Of a stretch of 64,000 nucleotides of DNA, positions 36,180-47,100 are shown in pieces. Source of the DNA: Arion vulgaris (lineage: Eukaryota; Mollusca; Gastropoda; Stylommatophora; Arionidae). Below the pieces are notes generated by a model. It was not told the DNA's origin, did not search any database, and saw only the letters and a program-made list of their open reading frames with translations. The stretch spans positions 23,730,313 through 23,794,312 of the forward strand of contig CM036759.1 of the NCBI GenBank assembly GCA_020796225.1. The letters are read 5' to 3'. Made by a program: the position numbers and the translations under genes. Positions within the stretch are counted from its first letter, which is position 1, and every line of letters starts with the position of its first letter.

Positions 36180-37440
36180 AGCGGGTGGGGATCGAGGGAG
36201 AACTACATGTAGTGGTAGAAGTGCAAGCACAGAAAAGTAATGCAGGTCCAAAATCCTGAACAGAATGACCCATCTCCTGGCCGAAATCCGAGAAAATGTT
36301 GCCCAAAATAGTTACTGAAACGTAAGGAATAGTATCGTACGAGTCGTCTGAAAGAATGCCAACTCCCCTGGAGTAAATGGCCGCACTAAAATTGTCATCT
36401 ATGGGGCAAGAATCCAAGAGAACAAAATGTAACGAGTCAATGGTCGCACTACAACTGCCAGCTCTGAACAAGTGTCGCTGAGAACGTTTAAACGCATCGT
36501 GACGATACAAGGGATGATTGCAATAAACTACGTATCGGAGGCCAAGCGTAGCCCTATCTATTGGGTAAGGTTTGACGAGCGCAAATCCTAAAGTGGCGTT
36601 CTGGGACCTAACGAAACTGCCCCTCTGCGACTTCCGTACAAGGAACTGTTGCAATAACAACTAACATCCACGTAAGAACTGGAGCGAGTGATAATGGCGA
36701 GCGCAAAGTTTTAAGTTGCGTTGACATCCCCATTTGAAACGACCCTCTAGATTATCTGTGAGCAGCCCCAGTCCAGTGTTTCCCGGGGTCAGAGAAAATG
36801 CAGAGTTTAAACTGCAAATTGCCAAGCGCCGATACGCGTCTCAAAAAGTCTGAGAATGTTCCTACTCCGGAATAAACTCACAGTAGTCGAAAAGTAAGTC
36901 CGACAGTGTAATTGTATGACAGGTCGTTCAAAGCAAAACATTGGCGAAGGCCGTAACTTTTCACAGTGACATATACGAGTAGAATGATGTGGCGCACGGC
37001 TAGCTTATGTGTCCCTAATGGCTGAGCATGTTCCTAATTCGGAAAGACCTCACATAGTCAGAAGGGCGCATAGTGTGAACATACTGTTAGGCGAAAATCA
37101 TAAAGCCTAAATATACGGCCAAAAAATGATCGTTAAAGAGCAATGAACACACAATGCAGCCGACAAGTGACCGTCCCACTAACAAGCCTTAGATGGTTGT
37201 TAGGGTTCCTAAACCAAAGCAACCACACCTAGTCAGAACAATTTGCAAAGTAGTAAATGCTCTTTGGCGTAGATCTAGTCAAAAATATACGGCGTTAAAA
37301 CGATCATTAAAGAGTGTTTATTTTACGATGCAAAAAGTACACCGCGCTTAGTAAAAAAGTTTGCAAAGTACAAAAGGCTCTTTCGCGTAGATTCAGGCCC
37401 AAATATACGACGTTAAACAGATTATTAAAGAAAGTACTCA
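36180..37440. repeat. GC-richer block with degenerate ~173-bp tandem units in its right half
   Basis: The words GTTCCTA...CTCAC..AGTC recur at about 36858, 37030 and 37205, and a shortened unit follows near 37331. Associated words AAATATACGGC/GACGTT and GATCATTAAAGAG also recur, near 37110, 37290 and 37410. Spacing is about 172-175 bp, then shorter. Identity between units is low. The left half carries a 160-codon minus-strand open frame (36178-36660) with no recognisable family. Confidence 0.55.
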
Positions 37441-37720
37441 CGATGTCTGGAAAGTGCTTGACTGTTGGCATGGCAGACTCGAACATTTTCGACGGAAGAA
37501 AACGCAGAGACGCTTCGGATGCGCTTTCCCTAAACTATAGTACGGGCTTAAAAGGAGCGCAATGTTCCAACTGTTCTTGGCCAAGACTGTTTATAGATCA
37601 CAATAAGAATGATCAAAATGGCCGAGAAGAACGATTGAAAAGAAGAAGAAGATGTATCTAGGAACAAATTTTACAATTGTATGTATCCGTACAGTTAGGC
37701 AGGGATATGTATTATTACCT

Positions 37721-37836
37721 GATCTGTTCTTCCTGTACATAGAAAACAATCTGAAACCAATAAAGTGATGGTTGGACTGATCTGTTCTTCCTGTACATAG
37801 AAAACAATCTGAAACCAATAAAGAGGTGGTTGGAAT
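37721..37836. repeat. 58-bp tandem duplication
   Basis: GATCTGTTCTTCCTGTACAT begins at 37721 and 37779, with near-identical following sequence. Confidence 0.9.
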
Positions 37837-38038
37837 AGCAAAAGATAGACATAATATAAAAACTTGAGATATGCTGACACGAATGGCTCGATAGCGAACA
37901 ACAGTAACAGAACTCCAGAAACTAAATGATATAGTAGTAACAAAAAGGAACAGCAAAAGTCTGAACAGCAGAAGGGCGTAATTTATAGTCATACCAAAAA
38001 AGGAGAAATAATCGAAATGCAACATCACAGTAATTGAT

Positions 38039-38286
38039 CTTCTTTGCGTTCGTTCTTTACGACCAAATTTAATCACTCTTTGTGATATGTTTGATCTTCG
38101 CCAAGAACATGTATACGTTGCACATTGGTTTGGTAGGCCACTAAACGAATAAACGTCTACATATTTAGAACACGTGCATCCGATTTCAGCCAAAACCTCC
38201 ATAGTCACCTCTTACGACATACGTGGCAGGTAACAGTGGTTCTAGTCTTTACACCCCAAATTTTTGCTCTGGTAACCACTCTGGCG
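38039..38286 (-). mobile_element. SINE-1 copy with 10-bp target duplication
   Basis: Flanked by AGTAATTGAT at 38029-38038 and 38287-38296. Head complement AACCACTCTGGCG and body are as in the other SINE-1 copies. A 205-aa minus-strand open frame running into it is not a gene. Confidence 0.9.
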
Positions 38287-38736
38287 AGTAATTGATATGA
38301 AGTTTATCTATGTCCATCAATTGAAACACATTGGAACTGTAATAACAGGACATGGTAGATGCAGATCAGAAATAAAATGTAGAATAGGTTATCTATAACA
38401 ATAATGTTTGTTTTTCAAAAATGAAAGGCATTAAATGCAATAGGAAATATGTTTCTCTGTTGAAGTCAGAAAGAAGAGTAATCTTCAGTACTGCAAAGGC
38501 TAAGTAATGGCACATATATGATGTTTTTGGAAAATAAAGACCCAGCTAGCTAAATTTCTAGATGTCACATATATGTGAATTTACAAGAGAATACAAGGAA
38601 AGTCAATGATTGTTAACATGACAAAGTGTGATGTGCTGAGAGAGGGCAATACATACAGTAAACTTATTAGCATTAATAGAAATATTCAATCATTTAGTTT
38701 AGGCTATAATTATGTGGAAATGAGGTTTAGAACAAA

Positions 38737-39205
38737 CAGTGACAATATGCAAGAAAGAAAATCAATGGGAGAATAGACAAAACGGTGACAATAGGCAAGA
38801 ATAAAAAGCAATGGGAGAATAGACATAACAGTGACAATAGGCAAGAAAGAACAGTAATGGGAGAATAGACATACAGTGACAAAAAAAGACAAAGAAAGAA
38901 AATCAATGGGAGAATAGACATATAGTGACAGTAGGCAAGAAAGAAAATCAATGGGAGAATAGACATATAGTGACAGTAGGCAAGAAAGAAAAGTAATGGG
39001 AGAATAGACATACAGTGACAATAGACAAGAATAAAAAACAATGGGAGAATAGACAAACAGTGACAGTAGGCAAGAAAAAAAATCAATGGGAGAATAGACA
39101 TATAGTGACAATAGACAAGAAAGAAAGAAAAGCAATGGGAGAATAGACATACAGTGACAGTAGGCAAGAAAGAAAAGTAATGGGAGAATAGACAAAGGAT
39201 GACAG
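38737..39205. repeat. Minisatellite, about 45-bp unit, about 10 copies
   Basis: The unit contains CAATGGGAGAATAGACATAC then AGTGACAATAGGCAAGAAAG. Because 45 is a multiple of three, two long minus-strand open frames (187 and 176 aa, repeated YCHCLSILPL-type strings) arise from the repeat. Confidence 0.93.
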
Positions 39206-39337
39206 GGAAAGATAACTCTGAGCAGTTTGATTTTGTAACAAGAAAGAATGGCAACATCTGACCTTATTATCAATACTCTGAAAGTACATTAGTGGAGATC
39301 GGCATGATCGCCTACGCCCGACGGCATTAACACATAA

Positions 39338-39418
39338 TCATGATAATGATGATGAGGGTTACTATGATGATGATGCTGGTGATTATAATGATGGTGATGA
39401 TGATGATGCTGATGATAC
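39338..39418. repeat. Imperfect (GAT)n microsatellite
   Basis: Runs of ATG/GAT triplets with interruptions. Confidence 0.85.
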
Positions 39419-39513
39419 ATTTACGTTTGGACTACGACAAATGACGGTAATTAAGCAATGAACTAACGCTACAACATTCAAATAATATTCACAATTATTA
39501 TGAGTAACTATTA

Positions 39514-41697
39514 TAGTCTGTCCATTAATTCGTGAGCACGTTTGAAATTGATTTTCTCGAAAACTACCTGTTGGATCTCAGTGATTTTTGCAAGCAGCCT
39601 TAGAATATCCATGACGCTAGAGAAATATTTTTTCCAAGAAAATTTGATGTAGTTTGAAATATTTCTTCTTCAGGTTATATTAAAATCAACCTCACCGGAT
39701 TGTACACAATAGTAACAGATCTACGGTACACAGACCAGTTGTTCTAAAAATACATTATGGTAACATTGAAATATCGTGAGTAAACAACAATTTCACGAAT
39801 TCCAGTGCACCTAACACAGTCGACTTTGAAAGCGGAAAGCATTTGACGTTATAATTGGGATACCGTTGTATAGTTATAGGTGTATCTCGCTATTTGTATG
39901 AAGCTATTGTATCATATTTGTTGGCTTATCAAAACTGACATTGATATCACATTCATAATGAGTCTGAAGTGCACATTTATAACAATGCAGAAGGTTACAG
40001 TTTTACTATACCAACACTTCCGTAAGGAATCTAAGAGAGGTCATCTATATTGCGATATTCATAACCTGAGAAACGAACGCAACTGGCGCTTGGTCTGAAT
40101 AGAGAATCCTTTTCCCGATGGATTAAACAGGACACAAAGTGCACTAATGTCAAGCAAGGAAGGAAAAGAACAATTGACAACTTTGACATAGATGTCATAA
40201 GAAGGAGCTCTTGAAAATGTTTGCGACAAATCAACTTGTTACTCTCAAGAAACTGAAATTAAAACTGCAATCAGATTGCAGCATAGACATTTCTAAAAGT
40301 ACTCTATGGAAAATTGTAAGAGCCGCCGGCTTCACCTTCAGAAAAACTATAGGCGGCAGGAATATTGTTTGTGAAAAGCCACATTTAATTGCTGCCCGAA
40401 GTAAATACCTGAGGCAGATCCGTGAGCGGCGGAGGCAAGGCTATGATATTGTATATTTGGACGAATCCTGGGTCAATGCTCACCACACCAATGCTAAAGA
40501 ATGGCAATCAGTAGACGGTGAACAGAAAGAAAAATACCAAGCAGCAAAGGCCAGCGTATTATACTAACACATGCAGGAAGCAGTGAATAAGGTCTTGTCC
40601 ATGACGCTGGACTTATTTTCCAATCAAAAATTACCGACGGTAGGGACTACCACACAGAAATGAATGGACATATTTTCAGGCACTGGATGAAGAAAGATCT
40701 ACTTCCAATTCTAAACAGACCATCATGCTTGGTAATAGATAATGCATCCTATCACAACGCAGTATCAGCGGAAGACAAAGTACCAACTGCATCAAATACA
40801 AAAGATCAAATTAGGACTTGGCTTGCTAAGGAAAATGTCAGCTTCGATGATACATATTTGAAACCCGAGTTGTTGCACCTGGTGAGGATGAAAAATAAGA
40901 CAAAGGTGTTTCATATTGACAAAATCATTGCGGAATACGGCCACACGTCTTTGCGACTACCTCCATATCATGCTCACCTCAATCCGATATAGCTTGTCTG
41001 GGCTAAAGTAAAAGGGCAAGTTGCCGAACAGAACAGGACGTTGAAAATGTGTGATGTTGAAGTTCTGACACGTGAGTCCCTCTCAATGTAAGACATGCAG
41101 TTCTGGAAGAAGTGTGTTGAACATGTGCTCCGAGAGGAAGACGAGTACTGGCACCGAGATGGATTACAATTTGTCCAGCCAGTAACAATTATCAACCTCA
41201 TGGAATCGTCAGATTCGGGATGATACAAATCATATTTTGATTACAGACTGAGAAATAGAAACGTATACATTTCTATATCCAAATGCGTCTACCATCATAC
41301 AATTTGTGGTGAAGTTAAGACACCCTGGGGTCTAATGGTGACCGAAGGGAGGACTAACTGTTGCATATTGTATCCAAGTTCACGATTGCACATAAAGGGC
41401 AACACACTTAATTACTTGACCTATCAAGTTAATATGGAGATACACCTATGAATATAATTGACATGGACAAATTCTAGGATACTGTAAAATCTAAAATTTG
41501 AGCCCCCGTATTTGCAATTGTCATAAAAGATCAAAGGAATTCGCCGATGTGCAAAATCCGTAGCATCTATGGACTACTGGTTAGCTTTATTTTAGCGTCA
41601 TGGATATTCTAAGGCTGCATGCAAAAATCACTGAGATCCAACAGGTAGTTTTCAGAAAATCAATTTCAAACGTGCTCACGAATTAATGGACAGACTA
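39514..41697 (+). mobile_element. Tc1/mariner-superfamily DNA transposon, 2184 bp, with 105-bp inverted repeats
   Basis: The left terminus TAGTCTGTCCATTAATTCG (from 39514) is repeated inverted at the right end (41697). The inverted repeats run 39514-39619 and 41593-41697, about 106/105 bp, with one 1-base indel and very few mismatches. Each end is bordered by TA (39512-39513 and 41698-41699), the standard duplication of this superfamily. It carries one broken transposase gene. Long, nearly identical termini argue for insertion not very long ago or for constraint on the ends. Confidence 0.92.
40080..41223 (+). pseudogene. Broken IS630/Tc1/mariner-type transposase, DD83E-like spacing
   Basis: A DDE transposase that would act on the ends of its own element. 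An N-terminal helix-turn-helix-like stretch ('NRESFSRWIKQD') precedes 40211 in another frame. The frame 40211-40567 holds the first catalytic Asp in 'IVYLDESWVNAHHT'. The frame 40660-40992 holds the second in LVIDNASYHN (Asp codon 40738-40740) and ends in 'PPYHAHLNPI'. There a TAG at 40990-40992 sits exactly where the catalytic Glu of NPIE-LVWA is expected, and the frame then continues 'LVWAKVKGQVAEQNR'. 83 residues separate the second Asp from that site, close to the DD82E (Sailor) group as I recall it. Another stop at 40565-40567 and frame changes also disable it. Confidence 0.88.
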
Positions 41698-41825
41698 TAG
41701 AAGAAAATTATCTTTGTCAATTTGTGATATGCAATAATGAGCTATACTTTGATGTTAAGTTAAACTTATTTCCAATAATTGCATCAAATATTGAACGAGT
41801 AAAAGCAGAGTATGGATCAGAATCC

Positions 41826-41995
41826 GTGGCGGCTCGTGTTAAGTTTTGTTTGTGGGGCCAGACATATTTTGGTATCTATTTTACATATGTGGAAAATCAT
41901 GGTATTGGGTAAGGTTATATTTTAATTTATACACGTACCACATTATTGTTGGTGGGGCTCGACCCCACTGGTCCTTAATGACGAGCCGCCATTGA
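41826..41995. mobile_element. Short non-autonomous element (MITE-like) with GGCGGCTCGT ends
   Basis: Begins CCGTGGCGGCTCGT and ends ACGAGCCGCCATTG, about 170 bp. The internal right part GACCCCACTGGTCCTTAATG matches the right end of the 28991-32236 element. It is probably an internally deleted relative. No clean 8-bp duplication was seen. Confidence 0.65.
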
Positions 41996-43599
41996 ACACA
42001 CTTATTGGTACTTTCTGTTTGAAATACGTTACATTACTACTTGCAGTCTTTTTTCATTGAGCACTTCCACTTCATGAGTAAACAGACTAAGGTGTAATTT
42101 TTGGTATGCCTCATATTACACATGCAAACTGCACAAGAATAACTCTAATCATGTTCTATCGAGCTTACCTGTATGTATTACATATTATTACACATATTTA
42201 AATAATTTATTTAGAAAATGTTCCTGTTTCACATTGTTAAAGCCACCGATCTTCTTTTCTTTAAACAAACAATTATTGGAAGTTCTAACTTGAAACCCAA
42301 AAGAAAAAAAACAACTGTATAAACGGTATATCAAATAGGTGTTCGACAATAATCTATTCATTGACATACAACATTCAACAGTCAGAACAATTAACCTTAC
42401 AGGTAAATATAAGTTTCATAAATGTTGCTAAACGGAATTCTTATTTGAAACTTAATAAAGAAAAATAGTTTCAAACTTGTTCAAATGTCTAATCAGTTCA
42501 ACGTTATCATGTACTGCTCTTCTATACATTTCATTTCACACAAATCAAAGAAACAAAAATATGAATATAACATATACTCGATAACTCGAGCATATTTATA
42601 TAATACAAACGTCTGGTATCTGATTAGCAAGCCATTACATGAAATAATCTATATACATTTAATATAAAGAAAATAATAAAATGCTTCTTAATTTAATATT
42701 ATATTTCTATTAGCTTTAACATATGAGTGCAGATATTATCAAATATAGCAGAAATTATTATATAATATATTGATGTTATATTTCTAATAAATATTACATG
42801 TAAATGTGACAAATTTGTGCAAGAAAAAGATTAAAATTGGTTTGTCACTCTACTATAATTAAATGTAAAGTACTGCATTTGTGGGTAACTCTCGTTGTAG
42901 CAATCGTATATCATTAAACATGCGATTAGAATAGTGATGTAATTTGTCTGGTTCACACAACGATCATACTGCAAAGTAATTCTGATGGATTACTCGGAAA
43001 TCCTGTTATCCCGAGGCGATACATATTTGACACGTTAAAGATACGTAAGGAAAAAATAAATGTCATTGATTAAGCTTGATGTGTATATAACATAAGTCAA
43101 TGACGTTTACACCAACTGATTACATACATACTTATTGTAGACGAATTATTTAACTGTTAACTGCTTTTTATGTATGAGGCAATGGTGTAGTTAACTGGTA
43201 TAGTTTTTTGATGGTTTTTTGTTGTAGTTATCAAATCTGTATATAATTGTTAACTAGAATGGTTTTATATAATGAGATATATTTTTTAAAATGTTATATT
43301 TCGACTTTAACAACGCTATGATGCATGATTCAAGTTTCTTGGTATAATGTATGTTCACAAACTCAATATATTTATGTATAATAGCAATGTATATAACTGT
43401 AGGAGTAGATAATCCAAAATCAATGCAACAACAGCAAAATGTAGGTATACATGCGCGCGCATGTATTGTGAAGTGCGCAGCAAAGTGACAAGTATATCAA
43501 AGTAACACTCACCATAAAATAATTTAATTAGAAACATATAGAGATAGCTTAGAAAAACGTATGTGTGTTAAGCATGGACCCTTACTAAGGCAGTAGAAA
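41996..43599. other. Very AT-rich spacer with nothing recognised
   Basis: Only short unsupported frames. A perfect 10-base palindrome, TGCGCGCGCA, lies at about 43454-43463. Confidence 0.45.
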
Positions 43600-43985
43600 A
43601 AACATATATGTGCGTTCGAATATAAATGTTACAGAATAGTGCTTCGTATATCTTGGACAGAGAAGAGAATAAATAGACCTATCCAGGAAGAACTAAAGAT
43701 CATAGAAAACTGGCTGATTGTACAAATAAGAAAGAGAAAATTGAGATATCTTGGACATATAAAAAGACATGAAGGGTTGGAGAAGACCATCATGGATGGA
43801 GGCTTACCGACAAAGAGAAGAAGAGGAAGACCACGGAGAAAATGGATTCAGGATGTAACTGATGGTTTGAACATGACGGCTTCAGAAGCAGGACATCTTT
43901 CCTATGAGAGAAAAATTCAGGAGGATTGTTGGGGTGACAAAGTTATGCTGAGGACAAGCTATTTGATGATGATGATGAACATAGA
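43600..43985 (+). mobile_element. RTE-like family B 3' end with (GAT)n tail
   Basis: The frame 43639-44037 reads 'ISWTEKRINRPIQEELKIIE', 'RYLGHIKRHEGLEKTIMDG', 'RRGRPRRKWIQDVTDGLNM' and ends at GATGATGATGAAC. This is the C-terminal part of the LINE polyprotein, relatively intact, with no RT catalytic core. It lies about 170 bp upstream of GPCR gene C. Confidence 0.8.
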
Positions 43986-44157
43986 AATATTACCTGTCGT
44001 TTTATTTCAAGAGAATAGAATACTCAGAGACTATTAATATGACTATTAATGTCAAGTGGTTTCTTCCTAGTAGGCTAATGTTAATGTAACTTGATGTTTC
44101 AATGCATAGATTAATATTAATGTTATTTTTTTTATTAATGGATTCAGTTTTCCATAA

Positions 44158-47100
44158 ATGACAATTACTATGAAGTCTAAGAGAAATATCTCACTTATGT
44201 TTTATAATTCATCTGACTACTCACTTCCACCTTTCAAGCCATCTGGTTTTGTTGGTAACGAAGTGCGTGTGATTTTTCAATGGGTCTTCAATTCTATAAT
44301 CTCAGAGATAATAGACATCGTTGGTACCGTCACGAATATCATCAATATTATCTGTTTTGTCAAGCTCGGATTCCGGGACGCAGTCAACATTAGTTTATTA
44401 GGTAATGAGTGAAGCACACTATTAGAATCTTGAATACGTTTAACCAAATATTATTAACTTAGCATTGTGTTTCTGTTGACACAATTTGTATATTAATTTC
44501 TGCATCTTTTACTAAATTGAAGTCAAGTTCATTGATTGCATAGAGTAATATCAATTTCTACTAATTTCTAAATTGAGTTATTGTTGTATTTGCTTCAGTT
44601 GTCATGAATCAGATCTTACAACCTCATTTATGATCATTCATATTTAATACCATGCTACAGTATAAGTCAAGATGTGCTACCATATAGTGAGGTTTTCTGT
44701 TTGCTAAATCTTAACTACCCTTTTGTAGAAATGTGTGTAATGTGGATACTATGTTTAAACTTTGGTCGAAATTGGGAAGTGTTTACATCCTAATATTTCT
44801 ATATAATATTATTCTAGGTATACTATCATAATATTACTGTCCGACATGTCGTTAGTGATCTAACGGGGACGCAACCTATTCACATTCTCGGCGAACACAA
44901 CACAGATCACAAAGATGAAGTTATCTTGGTTGATAAAAACCAAAGCAAAATCTTGGTCATTAGTTATTGGTTATGTTTTTGGTTACTGGATCGACGTCAA
45001 AGCGCTCCAGGCAGTAACATTTCTTATACGTTAAATCTATCATCGAAGCACAGCAGTGTGATATATTTGCGTATAACTATCTATGATAACTAGCTTATGA
45101 AAGCACGGCAGTGTGATATATTTGCGTATAACTATCTATGATAACTAGCTTATGAAAGCACATCAGTGGAATATATTTGCGTATAACTATCTATGATAAC
45201 TAGCTTATGAAAGCACAGCAGTGTGATATATTTGCGTATAACTATCTATGATAACTAGCTTGAAAGCACAGCATGTGATATATTTGCGTATAACTATCTA
45301 TGATAACTGTTATGAAGCACAGCATGTGATATATTTGCGTATAACTATCTATGATAACTAGCTTATGAAAGCACATCAGTGTGATATATTTGCGTATAAC
45401 TATCTATGATAACTAGCTTATGAAAGCACAGCAGTGTGATATATTTGCGTATAACTATCTATGATAACTAGCTTATGAAAGCACGGCAGTGTGATATATT
45501 AGCTTATAGCTATCTATGATAGCTAGCTTATGAAAGCACGGGAGTGGATATGTTTGCTTATAGCTATCTATGATAGCTAGCTTATGAAAGTGTGACGGAT
45601 TAGCGTAATGCATAAGCGTTAGCTCATGTGATAATGAAGGCGAGGAAAGGTTTGCTGGCGATGAGGGTAATGGCTGCGGCGGATTGTGAACAGCGCCATC
45701 TTTGTCTTTATACCAGGGTCTGGTCCTTTCTGTGCTTGAGTATGCGCTGGCTATCCTGACTCTCAGTCATAGTCAGATAGAACGACTGGAAAGAATACAG
45801 AACGAGGCGATGCGCATTATACTTGGTTGCACTAAAGACACGTCGTGCAGGGCGATGCGCTATCTCCTTGACTATCCTACTATGGAGTATAGAATACTGA
45901 TGAGCCGTGCACGAGCATACCTTCGAGTCAATGCTGACACACAACATCCTCTGCACTTGGAAATAAAGAGACAAAAGGAAATAGGTTAAAAAGAGGAAAA
46001 TCTTGGATGGGTCAGGCCGAGGACTGTATTGAACAGGTGTGTACACTTGAAGACATTGATCCGGTGAAGAATGGATACCAGTGCCAAGAGGAATTGCTAC
46101 ATCCTTTTCTGTATGCATCGAACTTGATAAAGAATGCAGGCAACACCACCCACTTGTTGTGGAGGCAGAGGTTCAGGCATTAATTTCTGAGAACGCATCT
46201 GAGCATGATGTAATCATTTATACGGATGGTTCGGTAATTCGACATGTGCGGAGCTCGTGGGCTTTCACTGCTCAGGTCGGAGGTGATGTTGTGAAGGAAG
46301 ACAGTGGTGGTTTTGCCGTGACTACGAGCAGTCTCACTATGGAAATCATGGCGGTTACCAAAGCGATGATTTGGCTAGAATCACAGACTTTTATCCATGC
46401 ATGTTTTCTCAGTGACTCAATGAGTATGCTCAGGAAGATTGAAACAGGATGGGCTAGGAGACATTGGATAGAATCGCTGGGGAGGTCTAAGCTGACAAAG
46501 ATCAGTTTTATTTTTGTGCCAGGGCATGCAGGTGTAAGGGGAATGAACGTGCGGATAGGCTTGCAGGTATGGCTGCTGTCCAAAGCGGACGAGCAATGGA
46601 CCAGGCTGATATTATAAATTCCTTAAGGGAGAGAGGGCGTGTACATGATTCATGTAATAGCGGTGAATCCACAACACTAACCAGACTGCAAGAACTCAAA
46701 GTTAAGTGTGGTGTAGCTCGACAAGAACGCTATGCTGGCAAACAAAGAAGAATTGTAAACCAACAAAGATCCGGTGTCGTTAGTCGCCACACGCTGATAG
46801 ACATACTGAGGGAGAGATCGGAGCACTTATGGACTAATTTGCAGTGATGGTGATCCGACGACTAAACTAAACTAAATAAGCGTTAGCCTATCGCCTCGGA
46901 CACACGAGGGTTGTGGGCTCATTCCTACACTCAACACTATATACGTGAGGATAGTAATTGACCCTCCTACCTCCTCCAAACTAAGGCCTAGAAATGTAAA
47001 GTGGCTTCATACCCTAAAGTTTAAAAAAAAAAAAAACTACGGGAATATGCATTTATTAGATTATCTATGACCACGTTCTTACAATACAAATGATAAGTTT

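Noticed and set aside
36178..36660. 160-aa minus-strand open frame
   Set aside because: No motif, signal or partner exon was recognised; the higher GC of the block makes chance open frames longer. Kept only as part of the unexplained block.
37591..38208. 205-aa minus-strand open frame
   Set aside because: It runs through a SINE-1 copy and a 58-bp tandem duplication; the Phe/Ser-rich sequence has no family motif.
38710..39273. 187-aa and 176-aa overlapping minus-strand open frames with repeated YCH..SILPL strings
   Set aside because: They are produced by a 45-bp tandem repeat whose length is a multiple of three; two phases are open at once and no domain is present.
45708..46118. Minus-strand 136-aa open frame
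   Set aside because: Antisense shadow of the Nimb-like reverse-transcriptase/RNase H frame on the plus strand.
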